Shown here: in pieces, positions 26,400 through 33,940 of the stretch | How the letters are laid out: every line of letters begins with the position of its first letter | Numbering within the stretch: the first letter of the stretch is position 1 | NCBI RefSeq assembly: GCF_000612665.1 | Contig: NZ_HG942066.1 | Coordinates: 186,001 to 250,000, forward strand | Length of the DNA stretch: 64,000 bases | From: Neobacillus dielmonensis | GTDB taxonomy: Bacteria > Bacillota > Bacilli > Bacillales > Cytobacillaceae | Direction of reading: 5' to 3' | The notes under the pieces: model-generated | Seen by the model: the letters and a program-made list of their open reading frames with translations, nothing else | Database searches by the model: none | What the model was told of the DNA's origin: nothing | Translations under genes and position numbers: made by a program

Positions 26400-27365
26400 A
26401 TGCTGCAAAAATTAAATAAATTTCTTGAAAAAATCATGCCAGCACTGACTCCGGTAAGTGTAGTGATGGGGGTACTTCTAAGTGCGTATCTAAAAGATTT
26501 CTCCTATCTCATTCCATGGATTTTCGCTTTCATGACCTTTGCGGGCAGTCTGGGTTCGAACTTTAAATCCATTAAAGATGTAGTTTCCCATCCGTTTCCC
26601 ATCTTTATGGCGATGTTGATCCTCCATGTGTTTATGCCGATTTGGGCATGGGGAGTCGGCCATGTGGCATTTCCGGGAGATATTTATACCATAACTGGGC
26701 TTATTTTAGTCATGGTGATTCCAACTGGGATTACTAGTTTTATTTGGGTATCCATCTATAAAGGGAACATCCCGATGGTTTTATCCATCATCTTAATTGA
26801 TACGTTGCTATCACCTGTAATTGTGCCTTTTTCCATTTCGCTGTTTGTGGGGCAGACGATTGTCATGGATTATCTTGATTTAATGAAGGGACTTTTGTTG
26901 ATGGTGGTCATCCCTTCCATCCTTGCGATGCTGTTGAATCAACTGACCAAAGGAAAAATCCATCAGCAATGGGGACCACGTCTTGCTCCTTTTTCAAAGC
27001 TCGGTGTAGGGATCGTGGTAATGCTGAACGGTGCCATTGTTTCCCCATATTTAAAAGATTTTAACCTTAAACTTCTTGGCATTATGGTTGTTGTATTTTT
27101 AATTGCCATGACCGGCTATATCTTTTCCTTCCTAATTGGACGGATAGTGATAAAAGATTGGGATAACCTCGTCACTGTGACTTTCTCAGCAGGCATGAGA
27201 AACATTAGTGCCGGTGCCGTAATTGGTGTTACCTATTTTCCTGCGTCCGTAGCAGTCCCAGTTGTAATTGGGATGTTGTTTCAACAAACCTTGGCTTCGC
27301 TTAGCGGCCATTTCTTAGCCTGGTATCATCATAAAAAATCAACTCAAGGTTCTGTGGCTGCCTAG
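26400..27365 (+). CDS. Bile acid:sodium symporter (BASS) family transporter
   Basis: Polytopic membrane protein of 321 residues with about nine to ten helices. TFAGSLGSNFKSI, MVIPTGITSFIW and the C-terminal FSAGMRNISAGAVIG are characteristic of the BASS/YocS group. Bacterial members carry small organic acids such as pantoate or other carboxylates with sodium, not necessarily bile acids. GAAGAGG fits ATG 26400 with 9-base spacing; the GTG at 26391 overlaps the ribosome site. A weak terminator follows. The substrate is unknown. Confidence 0.88.
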   Translation: MLQKLNKFLEKIMPALTPVSVVMGVLLSAYLKDFSYLIPWIFAFMTFAGSLGSNFKSIKDVVSHPFPIFMAMLILHVFMPIWAWGVGHVAFPGDIYTITGLILVMVIPTGITSFIWVSIYKGNIPMVLSIILIDTLLSPVIVPFSISLFVGQTIVMDYLDLMKGLLLMVVIPSILAMLLNQLTKGKIHQQWGPRLAPFSKLGVGIVVMLNGAIVSPYLKDFNLKLLGIMVVVFLIAMTGYIFSFLIGRIVIKDWDNLVTVTFSAGMRNISAGAVIGVTYFPASVAVPVVIGMLFQQTLASLSGHFLAWYHHKKSTQGSVAA

Positions 27366-27391
27366 ACGAAGGAGCCCAAACCACCAGAGGA

Positions 27392-27424
27392 TAGGGACAA
27401 GCCCAGCATGGGTTTGTCCTTATT
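27392..27424 (+). terminator. Stem-loop after the BASS gene
   Basis: AGGGACAAGCCC / GGGTTTGTCCTT stem with G-T pairs, followed by a short, imperfect T-run. Confidence 0.55.
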
Positions 27425-27978
27425 TCCTGTAGTCTAATAGAGGGAAAAAGGAGCTGTGCCCTCAAAGTTAAATCCTTAAGGACACAAGGCATCAAAAAGG
27501 AAGTAAGGGGCCCTCAACCAAAATGAGGGGTCCCCTTGACAGCCAAGGGGAAAATAGTAGAGGAGATTTCCTTTTTTGTATTAACGCATTACTGCAGTGG
27601 GGGACAGGCCCCCGCTGGTTTAACGTATCACTGTGGTGGTGGACAGGCCCCTCGTTGCTTAGTTATATTATTCTACTATTTTCTTGTGTTTTGGGAGGTC
27701 ATCTGACAGACATTTTTTGCATAGGTATGGAAGTGAGAAACTGTGTGAGATTATGTTACGTTAGTGTAGAGGATTGGGCGCGGTTTGTGTATGATAAGTG
27801 AAACTTGATGGATGATTTGCTTTTGATTGGTTTAGATTGACTGTACACATCCATTGCATATAGAGAGAGGTTTTGCTTGTTTTTTAGGGGGTCTTTTATT
27901 TGATGCATAGTAAAGGGAGGAGAGTGATTAAGTGGAAGAATCGGCTTATCGGAGTAAAAAGATGGCAGGTGGGGTTAT
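27425..27978. other. Gene-poor region with overlapping hairpins and a 39-bp direct repeat
   Basis: GGGGCCCTCA at 27507-27516 can pair with TGAGGGGTCCCC at 27524-27535. The CCCC of that arm can instead pair, as CCCCTT, with AAGGGG near 27545-27550, giving two mutually exclusive hairpins. At 27582 and 27621 two 39-bp units follow head to tail, each containing TAACG, ACTG and GGACAGGCCCC. An open frame across this stretch (27523-27801) has very odd composition and no ribosome site, so I do not count it as a gene. Confidence 0.5.
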
Positions 27979-28626
27979 TTGAACAATAACCAAATAGCGG
28001 TCGTCTATCTTGCAGCCGGCATGAGCAGAAGAATGGGGGTCCATAAACTAGCATTGCCTCTCGGGGATACTGCCATCGGAAGTATGCTGTTAAAGAAGGT
28101 AGTGACAGCAGATTTGGGCCATGTATTCGTCGTGGTTACAAAAACAGATGGCCTTGACTGGTTCCATCCAAGTTTATTTCAAGAGCCATTAAAGAATAAT
28201 TGGACGGCTGTTCGCTGCCCGAAAGCTCACCAAGGAATGTCCCATTCGTTAAAGTGTGGATTATTGGCTGCAGACCAGGCAAAGCCAGCAGGATTTTTGA
28301 TCTTGTTGGCAGACCAGCCGTTTTTATCGTTGGACACCATTCAAGTGTTACTAAAGCATTTCTTCAACCGATTAAACGAAGGGAAAAACTCATCCTACAT
28401 AGCTGCTAGCTTCCAGGGGATACCACGGCCGCCCATCCTTTTCTATCCGAGTGCCCTTCCACGGTTATTCCAGTTGAAGGGAGACGAAGGGGCAAGAAAA
28501 TTGCTCCAGGGCAAGCAATTAGACGGTGTTTTGATAGAGTGTCAGAATCCGACTGACTTTATTGACATTGATACGATGCAGGATTATCAAGACCATAAAG
28601 GTTTAGTGCATCAGTCAGAACTATAA
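27979..28626 (+). CDS. MobA-like NTP transferase, PucB/MocA type
   Basis: Protein of 215 residues of the molybdenum-cofactor nucleotidyltransferase family. The nucleotide-binding N terminus is VYLAAGMSRRMGVHKLALPL; the metal and substrate motifs GMSHSLKCGL and LLADQPFL follow. PucB relatives attach CMP to molybdopterin for xanthine dehydrogenase, but no dehydrogenase or other moco gene is nearby. The start is TTG at 27979 after GGTGGGG, which is weak. Whether it modifies molybdopterin or a sugar cannot be told. Confidence 0.8.
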   Translation: MNNNQIAVVYLAAGMSRRMGVHKLALPLGDTAIGSMLLKKVVTADLGHVFVVVTKTDGLDWFHPSLFQEPLKNNWTAVRCPKAHQGMSHSLKCGLLAADQAKPAGFLILLADQPFLSLDTIQVLLKHFFNRLNEGKNSSYIAASFQGIPRPPILFYPSALPRLFQLKGDEGARKLLQGKQLDGVLIECQNPTDFIDIDTMQDYQDHKGLVHQSEL

Positions 28627-28634
28627 TTAATGCG

Positions 28635-28664
28635 GAGCTAGGAAATGAAAATCCTAGCTCTTTT
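28635..28664 (+). terminator. Intrinsic terminator
   Basis: GAGCTAGGA/TCCTAGCTC stem with an 8-base loop, followed by TTTTCC. Confidence 0.75.
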
Positions 28665-28720
28665 CCATGTAAAGGGCTGCTTTTATGATAAAATATCTTT
28701 AAAAAAGGAGTCAGCCTTTT

Positions 28721-29656
28721 ATGAATATTATTGATTTGCATTGTGATGTATTATTAAAGCTTTGGGAAGCGAAAGGCTCACTTCGATTTGCAGATTCACC
28801 CATGCTTCAGGCCAATAAAGCCAGGTTATACAAAGGGAAAATTAAAGTACAATGTTTTGCCATCTTTATTGAGCCGAACATTCCCGCTGATTTAATGTTT
28901 CAGGCGGCACTCGGACAAATTAATTATTTTTATAAAGAAGTATTAGGTAAAAATCCGGGGATGGTACATATAAAGGAATGGTCTGATTTCGACCGTTTGA
29001 AAATCGGCCAAATTGGCGCTATGCTAACGCTAGAAGGCGTGGAGGCCATTGGAAATGATTTAACCAAGCTGGAAACTTTATATCGGCTGGGGGTTCGTTC
29101 GGTAGGCCTGACGTGGAATTTTGCCAATTTAGCGGCAGATGGTGCCGAAGAACCGCGGGGGGCTGGCATCACCCGTTTTGGCCGGGAAATTGTCCTGTTA
29201 AATAACCAATATCAAATACTGACGGATGTTTCCCATTTAAGTGAGAAGGCATTTTGGAACGTCATGGAACTCGCTCAATATCCAATTGCCAGTCATTCAA
29301 ATGCAAGAGAACTTTGTGATAATTTACGAAATTTAACAGACCAGCAGGCTCGTGCCATGTTTCAAAATGGGGGATTAATTCATGTGGTTTATCATTCACC
29401 TTTTGTAAAACAAGCTGAGAGGGCTGACATTAGTGATTTAGTGAAGCATATTGACCATTTTTGTTCCTTAGGCGGTGTAAAGCAGATTGGCTTGGGATCA
29501 GATTTTGATGGAACATCACAGCTGGTATTGAATTTGGAAGATGCCTCTAAGAGTCAAAATTTAATTAATGAACTGTTAAAATATTATTCCGAAGAAGAAG
29601 TCAAAGGCTTTGCTTCACAAAACTTCCTCGATCATCGTCCGGGGGTGGGCAGATGA
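28721..29656 (+). CDS. M19-family (renal-type) dipeptidase
   Basis: Zinc dipeptidase of 311 residues in the amidohydrolase fold. Metal-binding and family motifs are visible in order: DLHCD at 5-9, TLEGVEA with the bridging Glu, TDVSHLSE, IASHSNAR and GLGSDFDG. Homologues cut dipeptides including those with a D-residue at the C terminus. AAGGAG lies 10 bases before the ATG. Its last codons overlap the start of the P1 peptidase gene as ATGA, so the two are co-translated. Confidence 0.92.
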   Translation: MNIIDLHCDVLLKLWEAKGSLRFADSPMLQANKARLYKGKIKVQCFAIFIEPNIPADLMFQAALGQINYFYKEVLGKNPGMVHIKEWSDFDRLKIGQIGAMLTLEGVEAIGNDLTKLETLYRLGVRSVGLTWNFANLAADGAEEPRGAGITRFGREIVLLNNQYQILTDVSHLSEKAFWNVMELAQYPIASHSNARELCDNLRNLTDQQARAMFQNGGLIHVVYHSPFVKQAERADISDLVKHIDHFCSLGGVKQIGLGSDFDGTSQLVLNLEDASKSQNLINELLKYYSEEEVKGFASQNFLDHRPGVGR

Positions 29657-30714
29657 AGGCAAGAGAGCAAGGAATCGTTGTTGGACAACTGCCTGCAGGA
29701 GCCAAAAACTGTATTACCGATGTAGCCGGTGTTAGAATCGGACATGTGACGCTCGACTATCCTCTTGATGACACTGGTACCGAATATGCTTGTACAGGAG
29801 TAACGGCCATCCTGCCGCATAATGGAAATCTGTTTAAAGAAAAAGTGATAGCCGCTAGTTATGTAATTAACGGATTTGGAAAAACCACCGGTCTTGTGCA
29901 GTTGGATGAATTAGGTTTGCTCGAATCGCCGATTATGCTTACCAATACATTTGGCGTTCCTGCCGTAACGCAGGGAACCCTTCAGTACATGCTTGAGAAA
30001 AACCCTGAAATAGGTGACACAACAGGGACCCTCAATGCGGTTGTTGGAGAATGCAATGACAGCCACCTGAATTCTATTCGACTATTTCCCGTAAAGCCGG
30101 AGCATGCCATAGAAGCTATTGCCAACGCCTCCGATCAGAGAGCAGCTGAAGGAGCCGTCGGGGCAGGGAAAGGGATGGTCTGTTTTGGCCACAAAGGGGG
30201 CATTGGCACATCCTCACGAATCGTTGGTGATTATACAGTGGGATGCCTGGTTCTATCCAACTTTGGCAGAAAAGAAGAGCTTCGCGGTTTTCAATATGAT
30301 AAGCAGAAAGGATTGTCGGAAACCTCAGATGGTTCTATAATCATTGTTCTAGCAACAGATGTTCCTTTAAACGACCGCCAGCTAAAGCGGATGGCTAAGC
30401 GCTGCGGAATTGGTCTAGGACGGACGGGAAGTCATTTTAGCCACGGCAGCGGTGATATTGTGATCGCTTTTTCAACATCACATAAAGTCGTGCACTTTAC
30501 AGAAGACATCCTAGAGAGCCGGGTACAGATCCGAGAAGATCATCCGATTATGAACCAATTGTTTACTGCTGCGGCAGAGGCAGCTGAAGAAGCCATCCTT
30601 AATTCCCTTACGCAGGCTGTTACAACAAAGGGAAGAGCAGGACGGGTTGTCCATCAGCTTGATATTTGGAAAGAAGGTTATTTACATGTATTTAACAATC
30701 AAGGAAACAGCTGA
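29653..30714 (+). CDS. P1-family (DmpA-like) aminopeptidase
   Basis: N-terminal-nucleophile hydrolase of 353 residues, related to DmpA and beta-peptidyl aminopeptidases that can act on L-, D- and beta-amino-acid peptides. The N-terminal ITDVAGVRIGHVTL and central VVGECNDSHLNSIR are family motifs. The autoproteolysis site should lie before Ser in GGIGTSSR. The start overlaps the M19 stop. A second overlapping gene begins inside its 3' end at 30686. The M19-P1 pair suggests turnover of unusual dipeptides. Confidence 0.9.
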   Translation: MKAREQGIVVGQLPAGAKNCITDVAGVRIGHVTLDYPLDDTGTEYACTGVTAILPHNGNLFKEKVIAASYVINGFGKTTGLVQLDELGLLESPIMLTNTFGVPAVTQGTLQYMLEKNPEIGDTTGTLNAVVGECNDSHLNSIRLFPVKPEHAIEAIANASDQRAAEGAVGAGKGMVCFGHKGGIGTSSRIVGDYTVGCLVLSNFGRKEELRGFQYDKQKGLSETSDGSIIIVLATDVPLNDRQLKRMAKRCGIGLGRTGSHFSHGSGDIVIAFSTSHKVVHFTEDILESRVQIREDHPIMNQLFTAAAEAAEEAILNSLTQAVTTKGRAGRVVHQLDIWKEGYLHVFNNQGNS

Positions 30715-30916
30715 ATATTTAGTTCTGCCAGAAGAGAAGATTAAAAAGTTAATTCAGCAGAAAAAAATCCGCGCACTATTTGATGGAAGCGAATACCTAA
30801 TCTACAAAGAACAATTCAATACCCATCTCAAACAAATGGAAAAATATAAACTGCTCGTTGAAGAATATTTAAACGAGCCAGTTCCAGAGGACATCGATGT
30901 AAAAGACGAAGATTAA
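30686..30916 (+). CDS. Small helix-turn-helix (excisionase/MerR-like) protein
   Basis: Protein of 76 residues starting MYLTIKETAEYLVLPEEKIKKL, the winged-HTH pattern of the excisionase/DNA-binding-17 group. A Lys-rich helix and an acidic tail (EDIDVKDED) follow. GAAAGAAGG fits ATG 30686. It overlaps the last 29 bases of the P1 peptidase gene in another frame, so translation is probably coupled. It lacks an integrase partner, so despite the fold it is unlikely to be a true excisionase. Confidence 0.75.
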   Translation: MYLTIKETAEYLVLPEEKIKKLIQQKKIRALFDGSEYLIYKEQFNTHLKQMEKYKLLVEEYLNEPVPEDIDVKDED

Positions 30917-30970
30917 TCATAAAAATTGCGTGTCTGTGATTTTGCTGCCAGGCACCTGGGAGTGTTCGGA

Positions 30971-31360
30971 ATGAGTATATTCTTAAAGAGAGTTTATGAA
31001 CCTTATGATGAGGCCGATGGGTGCCGGGTTTTGATTGATCGACTGTGGCCCCGCGGGATCTCAAAAGAGGCGGCAAAATTATCGTATTGGTTGAAGGATG
31101 TGGCGCCAAGCCCCGAACTTAGAAAATGGTTTTGCCATAAACCGGAGCTATTTGCTGAGTTTCGATTAAGGTATTTGCAGGAACTACGTACAGAGGAGCA
31201 GAAATGCATTTTATTAAATCAACTGCTCGACGAAGCAGCTAAGACCAGTGTAACGCTACTATATGGGGCCAAGGATCCTATATATAATCATGCGGTTGTA
31301 TTATACGAGGAACTGGAGAGATTACAAGAAAATAAGAAAACTTCCTTCCCATCCAACTAG
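30971..31360 (+). CDS. DUF488 family protein
   Basis: Protein of 129 residues. The motifs KRVYEPYDEADGCRVLIDRL and WPRGISKE near the N terminus, and LLYGAKDPIYNHAVVL near the C terminus, define the short DUF488/COG3189 type. Function is unknown; members may bind nucleic acid or a nucleotide. GGGAG lies 8 bases before ATG 30971; the frame extends to 30926 without a ribosome site. It follows the HTH gene by 54 bases. Confidence 0.85.
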   Translation: MSIFLKRVYEPYDEADGCRVLIDRLWPRGISKEAAKLSYWLKDVAPSPELRKWFCHKPELFAEFRLRYLQELRTEEQKCILLNQLLDEAAKTSVTLLYGAKDPIYNHAVVLYEELERLQENKKTSFPSN

Positions 31361-31480
31361 CTTATACAGGTAGGTTGGAAAAGATATTAAAGGTGAATTG
31401 ATTATTCGGCCGGAGTTATTAAGAAAGTTCACACCCGAAGCAGGCACAATTGTTTTATCATTACCTTCAAAAATTAGTTA

Positions 31481-31529
31481 TGAAAAGAGCTCGGAGAACG
31501 TTACCTTAGCATTCCCTGAGCTCTTTTTT
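31481..31529. terminator. Bidirectional stem-loop between DUF488 and YitT genes
   Basis: AAAAGAGCTC / GAGCTCTTTT with a long loop. A-run left and T-run right; works for the convergent genes. Confidence 0.75.
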
Positions 31530-31539
31530 GCTTATTCCA

Positions 31540-32361
31540 TTATTCTTTTCGAAAACGGCCTATGACTTCCATAGTTTGGGTGATGTTGACAAAAGCTTTT
31601 GGGTCCACCTCTTTAATGGTATGTTTCGTTTCATTAAGCTCAAATCTCGTAATAACAGTGGTTAACACCTTTTTGGGTTGGTGGGTATAGGCCCCCTCCG
31701 CATCGGAAATCGTGACGCCCCTAGAGTGTAATCGGATGAGTGCATCACTAAGCTCCTGATACTTTTCCGTAATAATCGTTAACGTTAATTTATTTTGAGT
31801 TGTGTACACCATATCAACTGCCCGGCCGGCTACGTAAATGGCAATAACCGTATAGAGGGTAACATTCCAACCGAAAAACAACCCTGATAGGCAGACAACT
31901 AGTGCATTCATACACGTATTTAAAAAGCCAACCTGGAAGTTTTTTCTTTTTGCCATAAATAAACTAATGATATCGGTTCCCCCCGTTGAACCCCCAAAGC
32001 GGATGAGCATCCCAATTGCTGCTCCATATAGCGCGCCACCAATTATGCACGATAATAGGATATCAGGGGAAACGGCATGAATGGGAAAAAACCTCATGCT
32101 TAAGGATAGAACTGTCACACCGTAAATGGTGAGCAGAATAAATCTTTTTCCTAAATACTTTAGCCCGAAAATAAATAAAGGTAAATTAAGCAATAAAACA
32201 ATCCAGCCTGTATTGATTGGTACAAACTGATGAATCAAAAAGGCTATTCCTGTTACACCGCCTGATGATAGTTGATGTGGTATAAGGAATGAATTATAGG
32301 CAAATCCATATACCATTGCACAGATGCCAATCACAATAATTTGAATAGGTAGTCGTAACAA
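31540..32361 (-). CDS. YitT-family membrane protein (DUF2179 C-terminal domain)
   Basis: Protein of 273 residues with five N-terminal hydrophobic segments. RFGGSTGGTDIISLFMAKR is the family hallmark. A cytosolic DUF2179 domain with the paired motif SRGVTISDAEGAYTHQPKKV covers about residues 205-265. Bacillaceae carry several paralogues of unknown function. The start is TTG at 32361, 8 bases after AGAGGTG. Confidence 0.88.
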   Translation of the reverse strand: MLRLPIQIIVIGICAMVYGFAYNSFLIPHQLSSGGVTGIAFLIHQFVPINTGWIVLLLNLPLFIFGLKYLGKRFILLTIYGVTVLSLSMRFFPIHAVSPDILLSCIIGGALYGAAIGMLIRFGGSTGGTDIISLFMAKRKNFQVGFLNTCMNALVVCLSGLFFGWNVTLYTVIAIYVAGRAVDMVYTTQNKLTLTIITEKYQELSDALIRLHSRGVTISDAEGAYTHQPKKVLTTVITRFELNETKHTIKEVDPKAFVNITQTMEVIGRFRKE

Positions 32362-32508
32362 AAAAGATACACCTCTGTCAATGAATTCAACTTTTATATT
32401 TAAACTCTCATTTTCATAGGAGTCAATATAAAATTATTGAATGGCAGGAATTTGTCGACAAATTGGAAGACATAGGCAAATTTGGCCAAAAAAACTACAT
32501 AAAAACGC

Positions 32509-32530
32509 CCCAGTCTAGCAAGGGCGTTCT
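32509..32530 (-). terminator. Intrinsic terminator of the hemolysin III gene
   Basis: AACGCCC/GGGCGTT stem; on the minus strand it is followed by TTTTA. Confidence 0.7.
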
Positions 32531-32543
32531 CCAATAGTATATA

Positions 32544-33191
32544 TTAAATAACAAAAAAATAGACACTTAGAAAATGGGCGAGACTTCCTAATAGTATAAA
32601 CACATGGAAGATTTCATGGAATCCCCAATTCTTAAACTTTAAAAATTTCGGTTTGGCACCGTAAATCACAGCACCAATGGTGTAAAAAATTCCCCCAAGC
32701 ACTAATAGAAACAAACCAGCAGGGGCCAGACGGCCTGCAAGCGGAGAGAAAACAAATACAACCACCCAGCCCATAATGATATATAGGGCAGTTGAAATCC
32801 AGCGTGGGCAGTGAAACCAGACCATTTTAAACACGACTCCACAAATGGCAACAGCTGCAATAATTGAGAACAGAATGGCGCCTGTCTTGCCATTTAGGCT
32901 TATAAAACAAAAGGGAGAATACGTTCCTGCGATTAATACAAAAATCATTGAGTGGTCAATGCGTCTTAGGAAGGCAATTACTTTCTCTTTGGCAATAACC
33001 ATATGGTAAGTGGCCGAGGCAGAATAAAGAAGAATCATACTGATCCCAAATATAATCACGGCAGTTATGGCAAGCGGAGATGGGGTCGTAACGGACGTTT
33101 TAATCACCATGGCAAGTAATCCAATAAACGCTAAGATGGCACCGGCTAAATGGGTCAATCCATTAATAGGTTCACGTATGTAGCTGTTCAT
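32544..33191 (-). CDS. Hemolysin III family / PAQR-like membrane protein
   Basis: Seven-helix membrane protein of 215 residues. The N terminus REPINGLTHLAGA carries the first conserved His. ATYHMV, IDHSMIFVLIAGTYSPFC and the C-terminal GFHEIFHVFILLGSLAHF hold the other conserved polar residues, which in PAQR relatives bind zinc. Related YqfA/TrhA proteins affect membrane lipid balance. Divergent from the DUF1836 gene. Confidence 0.9.
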   Translation of the reverse strand: MNSYIREPINGLTHLAGAILAFIGLLAMVIKTSVTTPSPLAITAVIIFGISMILLYSASATYHMVIAKEKVIAFLRRIDHSMIFVLIAGTYSPFCFISLNGKTGAILFSIIAAVAICGVVFKMVWFHCPRWISTALYIIMGWVVVFVFSPLAGRLAPAGLFLLVLGGIFYTIGAVIYGAKPKFLKFKNWGFHEIFHVFILLGSLAHFLSVYFFVI

Positions 33192-33260
33192 ATCATAGGC
33201 TCCTCCAAAACATCATGTAGTATTGATAACTACATACAATAATACAGATGTTTTGTTATC

Positions 33261-33289
33261 TAGTCAACGAAAATGTAATTCTGTATAAT
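33261..33289 (+). promoter_or_regulatory. Sigma-A-type promoter of the DUF1836 gene
   Basis: TAGTCA, a 17-base spacer and TATAAT, with the start codon 34 bases beyond. Confidence 0.6.
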
Positions 33290-33322
33290 AAACAATATAC
33301 AAAGAATGAATGAGGTCATATT

Positions 33323-33913
33323 ATGGAGTATATTAATCAGTTAATAGAACAGCTTGGCTTAGACGTTAATTTATTTTTAGAGGAAATACCGGAAATCGAT
33401 TTATATATGGACCAAGTCATCCAGTTATTCGAAAATAAATTTGCCGAAACCAAACGGAATGACGAGGAAAAGATTTTAACGAAAACAATGATTAACAATT
33501 ACGCAAAAGGAAAGCTGATGTTTCCCATTCAAAATAAAAAATATTCAAAAGAGCACCTGATACTTATCAGTCTGATTTACCAGTTAAAAGGGGCACTTTC
33601 GATAAATGATATCAAGACCACACTTGATGGGTTAAATAAGCGGATTGTTAAAGAAAATATCGACTTAGATCGTTTTTATAACAGCTATGTAAATCTTTCT
33701 AGCAAGAATGCAGCTGCACTGAAAATGGATGTACAAAAACGAGCTGAAGAAGTTTCAGCAGAAATAGAAGATACTCAAGCAGATGATTCCAATTACCTGG
33801 AGCAGGTATTGATGATTGCTTCACTAGCCAATATGAGTAATCTCTATCGAAGGGCGGCTGAAAAGCTTGTGGATGGAATCATAGTGGAGAAAGAAGGAAA
33901 GCGCCAAAAATAA
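33323..33913 (+). CDS. DUF1836 domain protein
   Basis: Protein of 196 residues. The central stretch LTKTMINNYAKGKLMFPIQNKK followed by YSKEHLILISLIYQLKGALS is the DUF1836 core, a MerR-like helix-turn-helix. The C-terminal part is helical. Members are probable regulators of unknown target. It has its own promoter (33261) and its last codons lie within the terminator stem. Confidence 0.85.
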   Translation: MEYINQLIEQLGLDVNLFLEEIPEIDLYMDQVIQLFENKFAETKRNDEEKILTKTMINNYAKGKLMFPIQNKKYSKEHLILISLIYQLKGALSINDIKTTLDGLNKRIVKENIDLDRFYNSYVNLSSKNAAALKMDVQKRAEEVSAEIEDTQADDSNYLEQVLMIASLANMSNLYRRAAEKLVDGIIVEKEGKRQK

Positions 33914-33929
33914 AATTGGCGCTTTTTTC
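33899..33929 (+). terminator. Intrinsic terminator of the DUF1836 gene
   Basis: AAAGCGCCAA/TTGGCGCTTT stem, then TTTC. The left arm overlaps the final codons. Confidence 0.85.
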
Positions 33930-33940
33930 ATTAGACCTAG

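Noticed and set aside
27523-27801. 92-residue frame in the gap before the MobA-like gene
   Set aside because: Tryptophan/cysteine-rich translation of hairpins and direct repeats, with no ribosome site.
30940-30965. GCCAGGCACCTGG palindrome before the DUF488 gene as a regulatory site
   Set aside because: Single short palindrome of a kind common in Bacillaceae intergenic DNA; nothing else supports a function.
31398-31565. 55-residue plus-strand frame between DUF488 and YitT genes
   Set aside because: It runs through the bidirectional terminator into the YitT gene and has only a poor TTG start; it could be a remnant but cannot be supported.
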